Part shown: one piece after another, positions 1 through 7,934 of the stretch | Layout of the letters: each line of letters opens with the position of its first letter | How positions within the stretch are numbered: the first letter of the stretch is position 1 | DNA from: Gaiellasilicea sp037721555 | GTDB taxonomy: Bacteria; Actinomycetota; Thermoleophilia; Gaiellales; Gaiellaceae | Length of the DNA stretch: 64,000 nucleotides | Assembly (NCBI GenBank): GCA_037721555.1 | Contig: JBBJOI010000012.1 | Coordinates: forward strand, 1-64,000 | Reading direction: 5' to 3' | Translations under genes and position numbers: made by a program | Notes under the pieces: model-generated | The model's input: the letters and a program-made list of their open reading frames with translations, nothing else | The model's database searches: none | Told to the model about the DNA's origin: nothing

Positions 1-432
1 GAGGCGGAGCCGTACCTCGTCTCGCCGAACCAGCGCGAGGCCGAGCACGTCGTCGGGCAGGAGCTCGAGGACGAAGAGGACTTCCTGATGGCGCTGGACC
101 GAATCGCCGAGCTCGGCGCGCGCAACGTGCACATCACCCTCGAGTCCGGCTGCTTCGGTCTCTTCCGCGAGGAGCGACAGGTGCGTCGCTACCGCGCGCT
201 TGCGCCGGTGCTCGAGCCGATCTCGGTCGTCGGTGCCGGCGACGTCCTGCTCGCTCAGTTCCTCGTCGCGCAGCTCGCGGGGAAGACAGCGGAGGAGGCG
301 CTCCGGATCGCGGTCGCTGCCGGCGCGGCCTCGACCCTCGAGGTGGGAGCAGGTCGCTTCGAGCCTCGCGACATCGGCCGCCTGACCGCCGGCGTCGAGG
401 TACAAGAGTTGCAACCGCTCGCAGCCCGGTGA
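1..432 (+). CDS. PfkB-family sugar kinase, C-terminal part (start lies before the window)
   Basis: The reading frame is open from base 1 to the TGA at 430-432, so only the last 143 residues are present. The ribokinase/phosphofructokinase-B signature VVGAGD, which carries the catalytic Asp and the anion hole, lies at about residues 78-83 of the visible part, followed by the usual hydrophobic helix and an alanine-rich C-terminal helix. PfkB proteins phosphorylate sugars such as fructose 1-phosphate, tagatose 6-phosphate or ribose. The substrate-binding N-terminus is missing, so the substrate cannot be named. A 66-base gap separates it from guaB. Confidence 0.8.
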   Translation, partial: EAEPYLVSPNQREAEHVVGQELEDEEDFLMALDRIAELGARNVHITLESGCFGLFREERQVRRYRALAPVLEPISVVGAGDVLLAQFLVAQLAGKTAEEALRIAVAAGAASTLEVGAGRFEPRDIGRLTAGVEVQELQPLAAR

Positions 433-498
433 GGCTCCGTCGGCACGCGTTGGTAGAGTCGCTGGCCAGTTGAGGGCAGTACCGAGGTTGATGAGATC

Positions 499-2001
499 GT
501 GAACTTCGAGCTCGACAGTGACATGCTGGGCCGGGACTCGAAGTTCGGCAAAGAAGGGCTCACCTTCGACGACGTCCTGCTTGTGCCGGCGGAATCGTCG
601 GTGTTGCCGCGCGACGTGCGTACAACCACGCGCCTGACACGGACGATCGCGCTTGAGATCCCGATCGTCTCCGCGGCGATGGACACCGTCACCGAGGCTC
701 GGCTGGCGATCGCGCTGGCCCGCGAGGGCGGGATCGGGATCCTGCACCGCAACCTGTCGATCGCCGATCAGGCCGCCGAGGTCGACAAGGTGAAGCGCTC
801 GGAGTCGGGGATGATCGTCGAGCCGGTGACGCTCAGGCCCGGCGATTCGGTCGCCGAGGCGATCGAGCTGATGGAGCGCTACCGCGTCTCCGGCGTGCCG
901 ATCACCGACGAGACGGGCGTGCTCGTCGGGATCCTGACGAACCGCGACCTCCGCTTCGAGTCGAACGTCCGCCAGCCCGTCTCGGCGCTGATGACCTCGC
1001 GCGACCTGGTCACGGTGCCGGTCGGCACGTCGCTCGACGAGGCGAACGAGATCCTGCACCGGCACAAGATCGAGAAGCTCCCGGTCGTCGATGCGGCCGG
1101 CCGGCTGAAGGGCCTGATCACCGTCAAGGACATCCAGAAGCGGATTCAGTTCCCGCTGGCGACGAAGGATGAGCAGGGACGGCTGCGTGTGGGCGCCGCC
1201 GTCGGCGTGGGCACCGACGCCTTCGAGCGCGCGAGCGCGCTCGTTGCCGCCGAGGCCGACGTGCTCGTCGTCGACACCGCGCACGGCCACTCGACCGCCG
1301 TCCTCGAGATGGTGCGGCGGATCAAGGACGAGTGGGACGTGCCGGTGATCGCGGGGAACATCGCCACCACCGAGGCGGCGGAGTCGCTGATCGACGCGGG
1401 CGCCGATGCGATCAAGGTCGGCATCGGCCCGGGCTCGATCTGCACGACACGCGTCGTCGCCGGGGTCGGCGTGCCGCAGATCACCGCCGTCTTCGAGTGC
1501 GCCGAGCTCGCGATGCGACACGGCGTGCCCGTGGTCGCGGACGGCGGCATGACATCCTCCGGCGACATCGCGAAGGCGATCGCCGCGTGCGCGGACACGG
1601 TGATGCTCGGCTCGATGCTCGCCGGCACCGACGAGAGCCCCGGCGACGTGATCCTCGTGCAAGGGGAGCGATTCAAGGAGTACCGCGCCATGGGCTCGCT
1701 CGGCGCGATGAAGGCGCGCTCGTTCTCGAAGGACCGCTACTTCCAGGGTGACGTCGAGGACGTCGACAAGCTCGTGCCCGAGGGGATCGAGGGCCGCGTG
1801 CCCTACAAGGGGCCCGTGCAGCAGATCCTCTACCAGCTGGTCGGCGGCCTGCGGCAGGCGATGGGCTACACGGGGTCGCCGACGATCGAGGCGCTGAAGC
1901 TCGACTCGCGCTTCGTGCGGATCACCGGTGCCGGCCTGCGCGAGAGTCACCCGCATGACGTCACGATTACGAAGGACGCGCCGAACTACCGGCGGCAGTA
2001 G
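499..2001 (+). CDS. guaB: Inosine-5'-monophosphate dehydrogenase
   Basis: Oxidises IMP to XMP with NAD+, the first step from IMP to GMP. The 500-residue length is normal for the family. A TIM-barrel is interrupted by a pair of CBS domains at roughly residues 105-225, and the catalytic loop GIGPGSICTTR places the nucleophile at Cys315. The mobile flap follows, with the usual Arg and Tyr-containing segments. The GTG start at 499 gives the expected N-terminus; a weak -10-like TAGAGT lies at 454-459. guaA begins two bases after the stop, so the two GMP-branch enzymes form an operon. Confidence 0.97.
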   Translation: MNFELDSDMLGRDSKFGKEGLTFDDVLLVPAESSVLPRDVRTTTRLTRTIALEIPIVSAAMDTVTEARLAIALAREGGIGILHRNLSIADQAAEVDKVKRSESGMIVEPVTLRPGDSVAEAIELMERYRVSGVPITDETGVLVGILTNRDLRFESNVRQPVSALMTSRDLVTVPVGTSLDEANEILHRHKIEKLPVVDAAGRLKGLITVKDIQKRIQFPLATKDEQGRLRVGAAVGVGTDAFERASALVAAEADVLVVDTAHGHSTAVLEMVRRIKDEWDVPVIAGNIATTEAAESLIDAGADAIKVGIGPGSICTTRVVAGVGVPQITAVFECAELAMRHGVPVVADGGMTSSGDIAKAIAACADTVMLGSMLAGTDESPGDVILVQGERFKEYRAMGSLGAMKARSFSKDRYFQGDVEDVDKLVPEGIEGRVPYKGPVQQILYQLVGGLRQAMGYTGSPTIEALKLDSRFVRITGAGLRESHPHDVTITKDAPNYRRQ

Positions 2002-2003
2002 CG

Positions 2004-3596
2004 GTGGCAACCGTGCATCCGCTCCCCGTCTGCGAGCCGGTCGCAGAGGAGCGGCCCGTGCTCGTGCTCGACCTCGGCGGCCAGTACTCGCAGCTGATCG
2101 CGCGGCGGGTGCGCGAGGCCCGCGTCTACTCGGAGCTCGTGCCGCACCGTCTCTCGGCCGCGGAGGTGCGCGCTCGCAACCCCCTCGCGCTGATCCTCTC
2201 CGGCGGCCCCGCATCCGTCTACGCCGAGGGTGCACCCACCATCGACCCGGAGATCTTCGGGCTCGGCATCCCCACCCTGGGCATCTGCTACGGGATGCAG
2301 TTGATGGCCATGGATTTGGGCGGGTCGGTCGACCGTACCGGCGTGTCCGAGTTCGGCAGGACGGCGCTCGAGGCCACTCCCGGCGGGTTGTTCGAGGGCC
2401 TGGCCGCCGAGCAGACCGTCTGGATGAGCCACCGCGACTCGGTTGTCGCCCCGCCCGTCGGAGCGCGTGTCGTTGCCGGCTCGCCCTCGACGCCGATCGC
2501 GGCTTTCGAGGATTCCGAACGGCGCCTCTACGGCGTCCAGTTCCATCCCGAGGTGCGGCACACCCCGCACGGACAGGACGTGCTCGAGAATTTTCTCTAC
2601 AAGCTCGCAGGCGTCCCTCCAGCCTGGACGGCCGCTGCGGTGATCGAGGAACAGGTAGAGCGGATCCGCGGCCAGATCGGCACTGAGCGTGTCATCTGCG
2701 GTCTCTCCGGCGGCGTCGACTCAGCGGTCGCCGCGCTGCTCGTCTACAAGGCGGTGGGCGATCAGCTCACCTGTGTCTTCGTCGACCACGGCCTGCTGCG
2801 CGAGAACGAGGCAGGGCAGGTGGTGGACACCTTCGCCGGCCACTTCCACGTCCCGCTCGTGCACGTCGCGGCGCAGGATCGGTTCCTGACTCGGCTCGAG
2901 GGGGTGAGCGATCCGGAAGAGAAGCGAAAGATCGTTGGCGAGGAGTTCATCCGCGTCTTCGAGGAGGAAGCGCGCAAGCTCTCAGACGAACGGGCTGGGG
3001 AGGTCCGCTTCCTCGTGCAGGGGACGCTGTACTCGGACGTGATCGAGTCCGGGGGTTCCAACGAGGGCGTCGCCGCGACGATCAAGTCGCATCACAACGT
3101 CGGCGGGCTACCGGCCGACATGCGCATGGAGCTCGTCGAGCCCCTGCGACAGCTCTTCAAAGACGAGGTGCGCCGCGTGGGCGAGGAGCTGGGCCTCCCG
3201 GAGCGGATGGTCTGGCGCCAGCCGTTCCCAGGCCCGGGCCTCGCGATCCGGATCATCGGCGAGGTCACCCGCGAGCGCCTGGAGATCCTCCGAGCGGCCG
3301 ATTCGATCCTGCAGGAGGAGGTTCGCCGTGCCGGGCTCTATCGCGAGCTCTGGCAGAGCTTCGCGGTGCTGCCGGCGATCAAGTCGGTGGGTGTGCAGGG
3401 CGACGAGCGGACGTATGCGTACCCGATTGTGATTCGCGCGGTGACCTCGGAGGACGCGATGACCGCAGACTGGGCGCGACTGCCCTACGACCTGCTCGAG
3501 CAGGTCTCGAGCAGGATCATCAACGAGATCCCCGGCGTCAACCGCGTCGTGCTGGACATCAGTTCGAAGCCGCCCTCGACGATCGAGTGGGAGTAA
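2004..3596 (+). CDS. guaA: GMP synthase (glutamine-hydrolysing)
   Basis: Converts XMP to GMP using glutamine and ATP. The 530-residue protein has an N-terminal class I glutamine amidotransferase domain with GICYGMQ (nucleophile Cys95) and the FHPE triad motif, then an ATP-pyrophosphatase domain with the P-loop SGGVDSAVAA near residue 235, and the C-terminal dimerisation domain ending in the conserved PPSTIEWE. It starts at a GTG two bases after the guaB stop and is probably translationally coupled to it. Confidence 0.97.
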   Translation: MATVHPLPVCEPVAEERPVLVLDLGGQYSQLIARRVREARVYSELVPHRLSAAEVRARNPLALILSGGPASVYAEGAPTIDPEIFGLGIPTLGICYGMQLMAMDLGGSVDRTGVSEFGRTALEATPGGLFEGLAAEQTVWMSHRDSVVAPPVGARVVAGSPSTPIAAFEDSERRLYGVQFHPEVRHTPHGQDVLENFLYKLAGVPPAWTAAAVIEEQVERIRGQIGTERVICGLSGGVDSAVAALLVYKAVGDQLTCVFVDHGLLRENEAGQVVDTFAGHFHVPLVHVAAQDRFLTRLEGVSDPEEKRKIVGEEFIRVFEEEARKLSDERAGEVRFLVQGTLYSDVIESGGSNEGVAATIKSHHNVGGLPADMRMELVEPLRQLFKDEVRRVGEELGLPERMVWRQPFPGPGLAIRIIGEVTRERLEILRAADSILQEEVRRAGLYRELWQSFAVLPAIKSVGVQGDERTYAYPIVIRAVTSEDAMTADWARLPYDLLEQVSSRIINEIPGVNRVVLDISSKPPSTIEWE

Positions 3597-3635
3597 GCGC
3601 CGGGAGTAAGCGTCTGCGTAACGCCGATCGTCCAG

Positions 3636-3746
3636 TTGGAGGGCGGAGAACTACAGCGGTACGATCCGGTCTCCGACGCTGGGTTCAACACCCTCTTCGA
3701 CCGGCTCGTGGGCGCGGCGCACAACGTCTGCACGCGCGAGCGTTGA
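3636..3746 (+). CDS. Possible 36-residue ORF or gene remnant of unknown function
   Basis: The 197-base gap between guaA and the acylphosphatase gene holds a short frame starting at TTG 3636 with GC-rich third positions. It ends with a plausible amphipathic stretch (AGFNTLFDRLVGAAH). It could be the tail of a lost gene. I recognise no family and see no good ribosome binding site, so this is a weak call. Confidence 0.2.
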   Translation: MEGGELQRYDPVSDAGFNTLFDRLVGAAHNVCTRER

Positions 3747-3793
3747 GGCGTCCGTAGCCATCGGGACATGAGCTGAGCGGCAATCCGATTGGG

Positions 3794-4060
3794 CTAGCGC
3801 ACCTGAAACCCGGATAGGTCCTCCGGCTCCTCGGCGCTCACATCCAGCCAGTCGACGCGCGCGCCGCGCGGGCCCTCGCGGCAGAAGTCGACGAGCCGCT
3901 CGACCGCATCGCGCTCGCCTTCGAAGACCGCCTCCACCGACCCGTCGCTCGAGTTCCGAACCCAGCCGGCTGCGCCCGCAGCCTCTGCTCGGCGCCTCAC
4001 CGACTCGCGGAAGAAGACACCCTGCACGTGACCGCGAACGACGACACGGCGGCGGATCAT
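3794..4060 (-). CDS. acyP: Acylphosphatase
   Basis: An 88-residue protein, the normal size for acylphosphatases, which hydrolyse carboxyl-phosphate bonds such as in acetyl phosphate. The signature VRGHVQGVFFRESVRRRAE includes the phosphate-binding Arg (about residue 18), and GWVRNSSDGSVEAVFEG carries the catalytic Asn (Asn36). The ATG at 4060 is followed directly by the conserved beta strand. It is transcribed away from the MFS gene, whose likely start lies about 70 bases further on. Confidence 0.92.
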   Translation of the reverse strand: MIRRRVVVRGHVQGVFFRESVRRRAEAAGAAGWVRNSSDGSVEAVFEGERDAVERLVDFCREGPRGARVDWLDVSAEEPEDLSGFQVR

Positions 4061-4127
4061 CACCGCCCCTTGTCGCTTGTGTGCAGCGCGGCCCCTTCCG
4101 TTCGGGTCTCCTCGAAATGCTCGGGTA

Positions 4128-5372
4128 GTGTCGGCGGTGGTGCACGACTTTCCGATCCGGCGCAACACCTTCCTGCTCGCGGCGACGCTGACCTCGCTCT
4201 CCGGCATGGTGCAGCTCGCCGTTGCGGTGGGGACGATCACGCTCGTCCTCGTGACCGGCATCGAGGGCATCCTCGGACTGGGTCCTGCGATCTTCCTCAC
4301 TGCGGGTGCCCTCGCGGCACTGCCGGCAGGGCGGCTGATGGATCGGCATGGTCGCATTCCCGTCCTCGCCGGCGGCTGTGTCGCAGGGATCGCCGGCTCA
4401 CTGACGACGGCTCTCGGCTGCGAGCTCGAATCCGCTCCTGTCGTTGTGGCAGGGTTCGCGCTCGTCGGCGTTGCGCAAGGGACAATTCTCCTCGCTCGAG
4501 CGGCCGCGGCGGACATGTACCCGCCGGAGCGTCGCGCGCGCGGGATCTCCTACGTGCTCTTCGGCGCCCTCTTCGGCGCCGCGCTGGGACCGCTCGTCTT
4601 CCGCCCGCTCTTCGCCGGCAAGGAGCTCGACACCGAGGCGCTCGTCCTGCCGTGGATCGCAGCGGCCGGGATCATGGTGGTCGGGCTCGTCCTCGTCCTG
4701 CTTGTCCGGCCCGATCCGCGCACGATCGCTCAGCGGCTCCACTTCGACGGGGGAGGCGCCGAGGCAGCCGAACCCGCGCCGCTCCGCGAGATCATCCGTC
4801 GTCCCGGCGTCGTCACCGCCCTCGTCGCGGCGGTGGCGAGCTTCGCCGGGATGGTGTCGGTGATGAACCTGACCGGCTATCTCGTGATCGACCACGGGCA
4901 CCATCAAGCCGACGTCTTCACCGTGATCAGCCTGCACATCGTCGGCATGTACGCCCTCGTGCTGGTGATCGGCCAGCTGGTGGACAAGCTCGGCCGCCGC
5001 CCGGGGCAGGTCGCGGGGCTCCTGCTGATGGCGCTCTCGACCCTGGGTCTCGCTTGGTTCACGAGCGTCCCGTGGATGTCAGTGTCGCTCTTCGGGCTCG
5101 GGCTCGGCTGGAACCTCTCCTATGTGGCCGCAGTCACCGAGCTCGCAGACCGGGCGCTGCCGGCAGAGCGCGGAAAGCTGATCGGCCTCACCGACCAGCT
5201 CTCGAGCTTCACCGGGGCGGCGCTCGTGCTCCTCGGCGGCATCGTCTACAGCGAGGTCGGAGTCGAGGCGCTCGCCTTCGCCGCAGCGGCTTTCGTGGGC
5301 CTGCCGGCCGCTTGGATCCTGCTACAATCGGCCGCCGGCGCACCCGACGTGCGCCCTCTTTCTGTGAAATGA
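4128..5372 (+). CDS. Major facilitator superfamily transporter
   Basis: About 414 residues with twelve predicted hydrophobic segments in two halves of six. The loop after the second helix of the first half reads GRLMDRHGRIPV, and the matching loop of the second half is DKLGRRPGQ; both are typical MFS motif A forms. The substrate is not evident. I place the start at GTG 4128; GTG 4137 or 4140, or a TTG at 4077, are alternatives because no strong ribosome binding site decides between them. The stop TGA overlaps the rplM start (ATGA). Confidence 0.85.
   Translation: MSAVVHDFPIRRNTFLLAATLTSLSGMVQLAVAVGTITLVLVTGIEGILGLGPAIFLTAGALAALPAGRLMDRHGRIPVLAGGCVAGIAGSLTTALGCELESAPVVVAGFALVGVAQGTILLARAAAADMYPPERRARGISYVLFGALFGAALGPLVFRPLFAGKELDTEALVLPWIAAAGIMVVGLVLVLLVRPDPRTIAQRLHFDGGGAEAAEPAPLREIIRRPGVVTALVAAVASFAGMVSVMNLTGYLVIDHGHHQADVFTVISLHIVGMYALVLVIGQLVDKLGRRPGQVAGLLLMALSTLGLAWFTSVPWMSVSLFGLGLGWNLSYVAAVTELADRALPAERGKLIGLTDQLSSFTGAALVLLGGIVYSEVGVEALAFAAAAFVGLPAAWILLQSAAGAPDVRPLSVK
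5323..5356 (+). promoter_or_regulatory. Candidate rplM promoter -10 box and leader hairpin
   Basis: A TACAAT hexamer at 5323-5328 inside the end of the MFS gene is followed by a perfect 7-base inverted repeat (GGCGCAC ... GTGCGCC, 5-base loop) at 5338-5356, ending 12 bases before the rplM ATG. L13 autoregulates its own operon through leader RNA in other bacteria, so a leader hairpin here is plausible. No convincing -35 is visible. Confidence 0.35.
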
Positions 5373-5806
5373 AGACCTACTCTGCAAAGCCGGGCGAGAT
5401 CCAGCGTGACTGGTATCTCGTCGACGCCGAAGGGCAGACGCTCGGGCGGCTCGCGACGCAGATCGCGGACACGCTGCGTGGGAAGAGGAAGGCGGCCTAC
5501 ACGCCGCACGTCGACACGGGCGACTTCGTCGTGGTCGTGAACGCGGACAAGATCCACGTCACGGGGCAGAAACTCGACCAGAAGCTCTACCACCGGCATT
5601 CCGGCTATCCCGGCGGCCTCCGCACGCGAACCCTGCGGACACAGCTGGAGCGACGGCCGACGGAGGTGCTGCGCAAGGCGGTGAAGGGGATGCTGCCCCG
5701 GAACAAGCTCGCGCGTGCCCAGATCACGAAGCTGAAGATCTACGCCGGCCCGGAGCATCCGCACGAGGCGCAGGCGCCGAAGCCATTTAGATTGGAAGTC
5801 CGGTAG
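5369..5806 (+). CDS. rplM: 50S ribosomal protein L13
   Basis: A 145-residue large-subunit protein of usual length. It begins MKTYSAKPGEIQRDWYLVDA and contains the conserved GRLATQIA, YTPHVDTGDFVVVVNA and HRHSGYPGGLR segments. The ATG at 5369 overlaps the preceding TGA. rpsI follows after 35 bases, the standard L13-S9 operon. Confidence 0.97.
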   Translation: MKTYSAKPGEIQRDWYLVDAEGQTLGRLATQIADTLRGKRKAAYTPHVDTGDFVVVVNADKIHVTGQKLDQKLYHRHSGYPGGLRTRTLRTQLERRPTEVLRKAVKGMLPRNKLARAQITKLKIYAGPEHPHEAQAPKPFRLEVR

Positions 5807-5841
5807 TGGTTGAATGTCCGACAGTGCTGGAGGTCAGGTAA

Positions 5842-6237
5842 GTGGCAGAGCAGGCTCAGTACCAGGGCACGGGCAAGCGCAAGACCTCGGTCGCCCGCGT
5901 CATCCTCCGCCCGGGAGACGGGACGACCTGGTTCAACGGTCGCACGATCGAGGACTACTTCCCACGCCTCACGCACCGAGCGTCAGCGCTCGCGCCGCTC
6001 AAGGTAGCGGGTGTCGAAGGCACCTACGACCTGCGCGTGCGCGTCCACGGCGGCGGGCCGTCCGGGCAGGCCGGAGCCGTGCGCCACGGTATCGCCCGCG
6101 CCCTCGTCGAAGCCGACCCCGAGCTTCGCATCCCGTTGAAGCGAGAGGGCTTTCTAACTCGAGACGCCCGCGAGGTCGAGCGCAAGAAGGCCGGCCTGCA
6201 CAAGGCGCGCAAGGCACCCCAATTCTCAAAGCGATAG
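5842..6237 (+). CDS. rpsI: 30S ribosomal protein S9
   Basis: A 131-residue small-subunit protein that reaches into the P site. It begins with GTG, shows the conserved GTGKRKTSVARV, the GGGPSGQAGAVRHGIARAL segment and the basic tail ending in KR, whose last Arg contacts P-site tRNA in known ribosomes. It is cotranscribed with rplM. Confidence 0.97.
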   Translation: MAEQAQYQGTGKRKTSVARVILRPGDGTTWFNGRTIEDYFPRLTHRASALAPLKVAGVEGTYDLRVRVHGGGPSGQAGAVRHGIARALVEADPELRIPLKREGFLTRDAREVERKKAGLHKARKAPQFSKR

Positions 6238-6282
6238 AGTTCTCCGAGCGATAGCGCGCTTTACCTGCGGCAAGCGTTGGGC

Positions 6283-6522
6283 CTAATCGTCCCAGTCGTC
6301 GAGAGGTTGGACCTGGGGCCATGCTCTGCGCATGACTCTGCGATAGGCAACGAAGCTGATCGCGAGATGGGTCAGCACCAGCCCCGTCACCGCTGCGAGT
6401 AGCAGCCACGCCCCTACTCGCCGATCGCCGACAGCGGCGAGGACACCGACCAGGAGCACAGCCTGCAAGAGGATTCCAGTTGTGCTCCAGAGCCGTTCGA
6501 GGCTGTCGCGCGGAGCGGCCAT
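6283..6522 (-). CDS. Small two-helix membrane protein, unknown function
   Basis: 79 residues with two hydrophobic segments (about 15-32 and 38-58), a basic stretch after the second helix, and an acidic end (DDWDD). The ATG at 6522 is 29 bases from the glmM start and diverges from it. It converges on rpsI with a 45-base gap. No family was recognised; the clean membrane pattern and position support a real gene. Confidence 0.6.
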   Translation of the reverse strand: MAAPRDSLERLWSTTGILLQAVLLVGVLAAVGDRRVGAWLLLAAVTGLVLTHLAISFVAYRRVMRRAWPQVQPLDDWDD

Positions 6523-6551
6523 CGCTGCACTTGTAGCAGTAGGCTGCGCCG

Positions 6552-7811
6552 GTGCCGCGCCGCCACTTCGGAACCGACGGGGTGCGAGGAGTCGTCGGGG
6601 GGGATCTGACGGTCGAGCTCGTCGAGCGTCTGGGGAAGGCCTCGACGCTCTGGTCGGGCGCCGGCGGCGTCTTCATCGGGCGAGACACGAGAGGCTCTGG
6701 CCCGTCGCTCGAGGAGGCGTTCGCCCGCGGCGTCGTCTCCGCGGGCGGCAACGCAGTGCTGGGGGGTGTCCTGCCGACCCCCGCCGTCGCGCTGCTCGCG
6801 CTCGACCTCGGGGTCGTCATCTCGGCGTCGCACAACCCGCCCGAGTACAACGGCGTCAAGTTCTTCGATCGCCACGGCAGCAAGCTGACCGACGCCGCCG
6901 AGGAGGAGATCGAGGCGCTGCTCGACGAGCCGGCGCGCGGCGGCGGCAGGGTCGACCGGGTCGAGATCGCGCCCGAGAGCTACCTCAGGCACATCGTCGA
7001 GCGGTTCGGCTCACCGATCGACCTCGGCGTGGTCGTGGATTGCGCAAATGGCGCCTACTCGGGACTCGCCGCCGCCGCGCTCGAGGAGGTCGGCGCGCTC
7101 GTTCGCTCGATCGGTGACGCACCCGACGGCGAGAACATCAACGTCGGCTGTGGCGCGACGAACCCGGCGTTGCTGCAGGCCACCGTCGTCGACGAGGGCT
7201 ACAGCCTCGGCGTCGCATTCGACGGCGACGGGGATCGGATCCTCGCAGTGGATCACGCGGGCCGGATCGTCGACGGCGACCAGATTCTCGCGATCCTGGC
7301 GCTTCACCTGGGAGTCGAACTGGTCGCCGTCACGACTATGACGAACCTTGGCTTTCACCGGTTGATGGAGGAGCGGGGGATCCGCGTCGTCACCACCGAC
7401 GTGGGTGACCGGTACGTGCTCGAGGCCCTCCGTCGGGAGCGAGGCCTACTCGGCGGAGAGCAGTCGGGGCACATCATGTACCTCGACGGTCACGTCACCG
7501 GCGACGGGCTGGCAGCGGCTCTCCTGCTGTGTGGGGCGATCCGGGGAAGATCGCTTGCGGAAGCGGCAGCGGTGATGCCGCTGTACCCGCAGGCGAAGGA
7601 GAACGTCAGAGTGACTCGCCGCCAGGTGCCGGAGAGAGCGCTCGCCGAGGCCGAGCGGCTGAACGTCGCTCTCGGCGGCCGAGGCCGCGTGCTCGTGCGC
7701 GCCTCCGGCACGGAGCCGATGATCCGCGTGCTCGGCGAGGCAGAGACGGTCGAGGAGGCCGAATCGCTGTGTGGTACGATCGCCGCTCTCGTTCGGAGAG
7801 AGCTCGACTGA
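6552..7811 (+). CDS. glmM: Phosphoglucosamine mutase
   Basis: Interconverts glucosamine 6-phosphate and glucosamine 1-phosphate for UDP-GlcNAc and peptidoglycan. It opens with FGTDGVRG, has the phosphoserine loop SASHNPPEYNG (catalytic Ser93), the metal site DGDGDR and the C-terminal phosphate loop RASGTEPMIRV. At 419 residues it is slightly shorter than most GlmM proteins. glmS, the enzyme upstream in the pathway, is next downstream. GTG start. Confidence 0.95.
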   Translation: MPRRHFGTDGVRGVVGGDLTVELVERLGKASTLWSGAGGVFIGRDTRGSGPSLEEAFARGVVSAGGNAVLGGVLPTPAVALLALDLGVVISASHNPPEYNGVKFFDRHGSKLTDAAEEEIEALLDEPARGGGRVDRVEIAPESYLRHIVERFGSPIDLGVVVDCANGAYSGLAAAALEEVGALVRSIGDAPDGENINVGCGATNPALLQATVVDEGYSLGVAFDGDGDRILAVDHAGRIVDGDQILAILALHLGVELVAVTTMTNLGFHRLMEERGIRVVTTDVGDRYVLEALRRERGLLGGEQSGHIMYLDGHVTGDGLAAALLLCGAIRGRSLAEAAAVMPLYPQAKENVRVTRRQVPERALAEAERLNVALGGRGRVLVRASGTEPMIRVLGEAETVEEAESLCGTIAALVRRELD

Positions 7812-7841
7812 GCGGCGCGACGCACGGGCTCAGGCTCGGGC

Positions 7842-7927
7842 TCTTATTGCTTTTTGAGAGACGTTCAGGAACGATCATGCCAGCGATCGTGGGTGGCGCT
7901 TCACCCGGAAGAGGACGAACAAAGGAG
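7842..7927 (+). promoter_or_regulatory. glmS upstream region with weak promoter and strong ribosome binding site
   Basis: The 123-base gap holds TTGCTT and AACGAT spaced 17 bases apart (7847-7875), a weak sigma70-like pair, and AAAGGAG at 7921-7927, seven bases before the GTG that decides the glmS start. No glmS ribozyme core was recognised. Confidence 0.3.
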
Positions 7928-7934
7928 CTTCAGG

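Noticed and set aside
7812..7934. glmS ribozyme upstream of glmS
   Set aside because: The gap is only 123 bases and I could not match the conserved ribozyme core or its pairing pattern.
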